Made by a program: the position numbers and the translations under genes
Part shown: positions 61,749 through 64,000 of the stretch, piece by piece
Numbering within the stretch: the first letter of the stretch is position 1
How the letters are laid out: every line of letters starts with the position of its first letter
Origin: Microbacterium oleivorans
GTDB lineage: Bacteria; Actinomycetota; Actinomycetes; Actinomycetales; Microbacteriaceae
DNA length: 64,000 nucleotides
Reading direction: 5' to 3'
NCBI RefSeq assembly: GCF_001644225.1
Contig: NZ_LSTV01000002.1
Location: 327,721 to 391,720 of the forward strand
Notes under the pieces: model-generated
What the model saw: only the letters and a program-made list of their open reading frames with translations
Database searches by the model: none
Told to the model about the DNA's origin: nothing

Positions 61749-62455
61749 GGACGGAGGCCTCTGGTCGAAGGGCGAGCGGTGACGGATGCCGCGCCACGGC
61801 GCGCGCGGCGAAGCCCGGCGCCGGCGCGGATCCGCGGCCGACCGACGTGCGCGGGCGCCGTCGGCGCGCTCGGCGTGAGCGCGCTCGCCGCGGCCGTCCC
61901 GGCGATGACGAGCACGGCGAAGCCGCGGGCGGCGAACTCCTCGGCGATCCGCTGCCAGTGCACGGGATCGCCGCCGTGGCGGTCGGGCGAGACAAGGACG
62001 AGAGCCTCGATGCCGCGGCGGAGCGCCGCGAGTTCGAGCAGCATGCGGATGCGGTCGTCCGCCGGGACCTGACCGAACGGTGTGCGGGCGAGGTGGCGCC
62101 AGCCGTGGTCATCGAGCCAGTGCCGGGCCGACAGGGGATCGGCGCGACGCCCCGCGAACATCAGCTCCTCCTCGACGACACCGACGACGGCGACATCGGG
62201 GGCCGGGTCGTTGACCTCGGGGGCGTCGACGAGCGCGGCGACGCGGCGGAGCCGACGGGCGCCGCGGTGTCCGCCGAGGGTCACCGTGCCGGCATCCGGA
62301 CGCATCCGTCCCGTCGCGATGAGACCGAGCACCGAGGGGCGCTGCTCCGTCTCGGCGGTGGCGAGGGTGACACGTCCCGTCTCGAGGACGAGCGAGGTGG
62401 GGGGCAGGATGCCGCCGTCCTTGCCCTTCGCGACGGCGTCGAGGGCGATCCTCAT
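61745..62455 (-). CDS. Degenerate ABC-ATPase-like protein (no catalytic motifs)
   Basis: The 236 residues follow the ABC-ATPase outline without its catalytic motifs. After a beta-strand start, the Walker A position reads AETEQRPS instead of GxxGxGKS, though the following LGLIATGRMRPDAGTVTLGG matches the family. The signature position reads VPADDRIRM instead of LSGGQ, and Walker B ends LVLVSPDRHG instead of LLDEP. It therefore should not hydrolyse ATP. The C-terminal 35 residues are Arg-rich and low-complexity. It overlaps both neighbours by 4 bp (TetR and YhgE/Pip). It may serve as a structural partner of the YhgE/Pip protein. Confidence 0.72.
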   Translation of the reverse strand: MRIALDAVAKGKDGGILPPTSLVLETGRVTLATAETEQRPSVLGLIATGRMRPDAGTVTLGGHRGARRLRRVAALVDAPEVNDPAPDVAVVGVVEEELMFAGRRADPLSARHWLDDHGWRHLARTPFGQVPADDRIRMLLELAALRRGIEALVLVSPDRHGGDPVHWQRIAEEFAARGFAVLVIAGTAAASALTPSAPTAPAHVGRPRIRAGAGLRRARRGAASVTARPSTRGLRP

Positions 62456-63063
62456 GCGCGCGCCTCCGCGAGCACGGCGTCGGCCTCACGCCACCCGAGC
62501 CCCGCGACACCGAGGATCGCGCGGACGGCCACACCGGCGGCATCCGGTCGACTCGAATCCAGCCGCGTGATGACGGTGCGTGCCGCCTCTTCGACGAGGC
62601 GCGCGACCGTCGTGACGTGCAGGTCGCCGCGGAGGGTGCCCTCGCAGCGGCCGCGGTCGACGATCTCGAGCACGCGGCGACGGACCGGCGTGAGGATGGC
62701 CGCGGTCTCGCCGACGTGGGAATCGTCGAGCGCGACGGCGGCGGCGAACTGCACGTGCGCGGCGCCGTCCCAGAGGGCGAGGGCCAGCCGGGCGAGGGCG
62801 AGCGGCGCAGGGCCGTCGTCGTCGACCGTGTCGGCGATGGCGTTGAAGCGCTCGGCGCCGGCGTGGATCATCTCGCGGATGAGCGCGTCGCGATCGTCGA
62901 AGTGGCTGTAGAGGGCGCGGCGGCTGAGGCCCGCGGCACGCGCGATCGTGTCGACGGAGGCGTTCGGGTCGGCCGCCAGGGTCTGTGCCGCAGCCGTGAG
63001 GAGGCCGGCGCGGTTGGCGACGGCGTCACGACGGATGCGGCGGGGAGCGGGGGAGTCGGTCAC
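62452..63063 (-). CDS. TetR-family transcriptional regulator
   Basis: This 203-residue repressor has a typical N-terminal helix-turn-helix (SVDTIARAAGLSRRALYSHF, residues about 40-59) and a helical ligand-binding region. The GTG at 63063 lies 6 bp after TACACT (minus strand, 63070-63075), which with TTGCAC (63094-63099, 18-bp spacer) forms a near-consensus promoter and predicts a leaderless mRNA. A 32-bp palindrome covers this promoter, so it probably represses its own three-gene operon. Confidence 0.93.
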   Translation of the reverse strand: MTDSPAPRRIRRDAVANRAGLLTAAAQTLAADPNASVDTIARAAGLSRRALYSHFDDRDALIREMIHAGAERFNAIADTVDDDGPAPLALARLALALWDGAAHVQFAAAVALDDSHVGETAAILTPVRRRVLEIVDRGRCEGTLRGDLHVTTVARLVEEAARTVITRLDSSRPDAAGVAVRAILGVAGLGWREADAVLAEARA

Positions 63064-63069
63064 GAAGCC

Positions 63070-63106
63070 AGTGTAATTATCGTGCACACGTGTGTGCAAG
63101 ATAATT
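63070..63106 (-). promoter_or_regulatory. TetR operator (32-bp palindrome) with embedded promoter
   Basis: Arms 63075-63089 and 63092-63106 are 15-bp inverted repeats with one mismatch around GT. The -35 TTGCAC and -10 TACACT of the minus-strand promoter are within or touching it. Confidence 0.85.
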
Positions 63107-63204
63107 CGGCGAACGCACAGCGGGCGCTTGATGTAACCGTTTACCGGCGATAGCGCCCTGCGCCCTGCGTCCTCGACATCGGGCTCGGGGCGGGACGCGT
63201 CGTC

Positions 63205-63516
63205 GTGGCTGCGGCGGACCTGCCGTGCCTGCCGCAAATCTGGGATGCGCTCCTCGCACGACTCGGTGCGCAGCCCCGCATCCGGATCACGTCCGACAGT
63301 CGCGGCGTCGTCGTGGTGCCGTGCCGCACCCCCGACGACGTCGAGGTCGTGCACGTGATCAACGTCTCGCCGTGGGACACCGCCGTCGCGCTCGAACAGG
63401 ACGGCCGGCCGCTGACCGACGAGCCGTTCGCGCTCGCGCGGCGCAGCGGGACGTGGCTCGTCCGCCGCCCGGGCGAGACCCGTGCCCGGGTCGCGTACCG
63501 CGCGCCGCGGGCCTGA
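63205..63516 (+). CDS. Short protein resembling the C-terminus of a beta-galactosidase (probable gene remnant)
   Basis: The frame is open from a TAG at 63151 and could start at GTG 63205, giving 103 residues. The sequence looks like the tail of a larger glycoside hydrolase (GH35/GH42-type beta-galactosidase): GRVVVAAADLPC, then VVHVINVSPWDTAV, then ALARRSGTWL, the final beta-sandwich. The preceding in-frame codons (DIGLGAGRVVV) continue this similarity upstream of any good start codon, and no catalytic domain precedes it. A truncated remnant after deletion is more likely than a working gene. The assignment is by recollection of family style and is tentative. Confidence 0.45.
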   Translation: MAAADLPCLPQIWDALLARLGAQPRIRITSDSRGVVVVPCRTPDDVEVVHVINVSPWDTAVALEQDGRPLTDEPFALARRSGTWLVRRPGETRARVAYRAPRA

Positions 63517-63519
63517 GGC

Positions 63520-64000
63520 TCAGTCCGCGCCGAAGTCGAACGAGGCGGACTCGCCGGCCTCGTCGAAGGCCTCGGCGAGACCCTCGCGCTGCTCGTCGAA
63601 GGGCTGCGCGTGACCCGTGATGGCCGCCGCGCCGCCGCGCTCGAGGTCGCCCACGAGCTCGCCGGTCGCACCGCCGATGAGGCCGAGCGACACGAAGTGC
63701 TCGAGGCGGGCGCGCGAGTCGGCGATGTCGAGGTTGCGCATCGTCAGCTGGCCGATGCGGTCGGTCGGGCCGAAGGCGGCGTCGCCGACGCGCTCCATCG
63801 AGAGCTTCTCGGGCGAGTACGACAGGTTGCGGCTCTCGGTGTTCAGGATCGTGTAGTCCTCGCCGCGGCGCAGACGCAGGGTCACGGTGCCGCTGATCGC
63901 GGACCCGACCCAGCGCTGGATCGACTCGCGCAGCATGAACGACTGCGGCTCGAGCCAGCGGCCCTCGTACATGAGCCGACCGAGACGCCGGCCCTGCTCG
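63520..64000 (-). CDS. argG: Argininosuccinate synthase, C-terminal part (5' end outside window)
   Basis: The 160 visible residues are the C-terminal part of argininosuccinate synthase, which joins citrulline and aspartate with ATP in arginine synthesis. The [32 protein letters not shown] and [25 protein letters not shown] segments are characteristic of the longer E. coli-like ArgG class. The reading frame runs past base 64000 without a start. The stop lies 4 bp from the stop of the convergent remnant gene. Confidence 0.93.
   Translation of the reverse strand, partial: EQGRRLGRLMYEGRWLEPQSFMLRESIQRWVGSAISGTVTLRLRRGEDYTILNTESRNLSYSPEKLSMERVGDAAFGPTDRIGQLTMRNLDIADSRARLEHFVSLGLIGGATGELVGDLERGGAAAITGHAQPFDEQREGLAEAFDEAGESASFDFGAD

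Overview
The window is about 70% GC with dense, often overlapping genes and many GTG starts. Its gene order around dnaA is that of a high-GC Gram-positive actinobacterium. The fused MrpAB subunit, the DUF6049-murJ-trxB-trxA-parB-parA-rsmG-jag-yidC-yidD-rnpA-rpmH-dnaA run, crgA and nucS point to Microbacteriaceae, most likely Microbacterium. That assignment is inferred from gene content and protein style, not from a database search. The window covers the chromosomal replication origin.

Region by region. 1-3.9 kb: the 5' part of an aldehyde dehydrogenase gene, its presumed GAF-domain activator flanked by two copies of a 41-bp dyad element, and a membrane protein plus small XRE regulator pair behind a near-perfect 39-bp palindrome. 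3.9-12.2 kb: cca, a large methyltransferase, then DUF6049-murJ and trxB-trxA, the latter behind an exact SigR-type promoter. 12.1-18.8 kb, all on the minus strand: two uncharacterised proteins, parB-parA with five parS sites (one in frame inside rsmG), rsmG, khpB/jag, yidC, yidD, rnpA and rpmH. 18.8-29 kb: the dnaA promoter with DnaA boxes, dnaA, oriC, dnaN, recF, a DUF721/DciA-like gene, gyrB, gyrA and a DUF3566 membrane protein. 29-36.5 kb: a VIT1-like transporter, tRNA-Ile and tRNA-Ala, the dimethylsulfone monooxygenase gene sfnG, Nudix and YbaK genes, a cyclophilin, a rhomboid protease, crgA, a class E sortase, a 55-residue membrane protein and a TrpG/PabA-type amidotransferase. 36.5-45.5 kb: the minus-strand cell-wall signalling operon fhaA-fhaB-pstP-rodA/ftsW-pbpA-pknA-pknB. 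45.5-53.6 kb: tRNA-Leu and a mixed set of genes. These include a CoA-disulfide-reductase/rhodanese fusion with a CstR-like repressor, a cold-shock protein, nucS and a divergent LacI/MFS pair. 53.6-59.9 kb: a six-gene Mrp cation/proton antiporter operon. 59.8-64 kb: an overlapping TetR / degenerate-ABC / YhgE-Pip trio, a probable glycosidase remnant and the 3' part of argG.

The genes form recognisable working groups: origin firing and segregation (dnaA, oriC, dnaN, recF, parAB/parS, gyrAB), membrane insertion and RNA processing (yidC, yidD, rnpA, khpB), envelope growth control (murJ, crgA, rodA/ftsW, pbpA, pknAB, pstP, fhaAB), thiol and persulfide defence (trxBA, CstR-like/CoADR-Rhd) and ion homeostasis (mrp).

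The most unusual signals are these: roughly seven-fold enrichment of the word GGATGCC on both strands across the window; the paired 41-bp dyad; a catalytically dead ABC-ATPase-like protein translationally coupled to a YhgE/Pip exporter and a TetR repressor with a 32-bp operator; a His-free CsoR-family repressor beside a persulfide-handling enzyme; and at least a dozen genes whose -10 box lies only 6-7 nt before the start codon, implying leaderless mRNAs. I see no CRISPR array, prophage, insertion sequence or rRNA operon.
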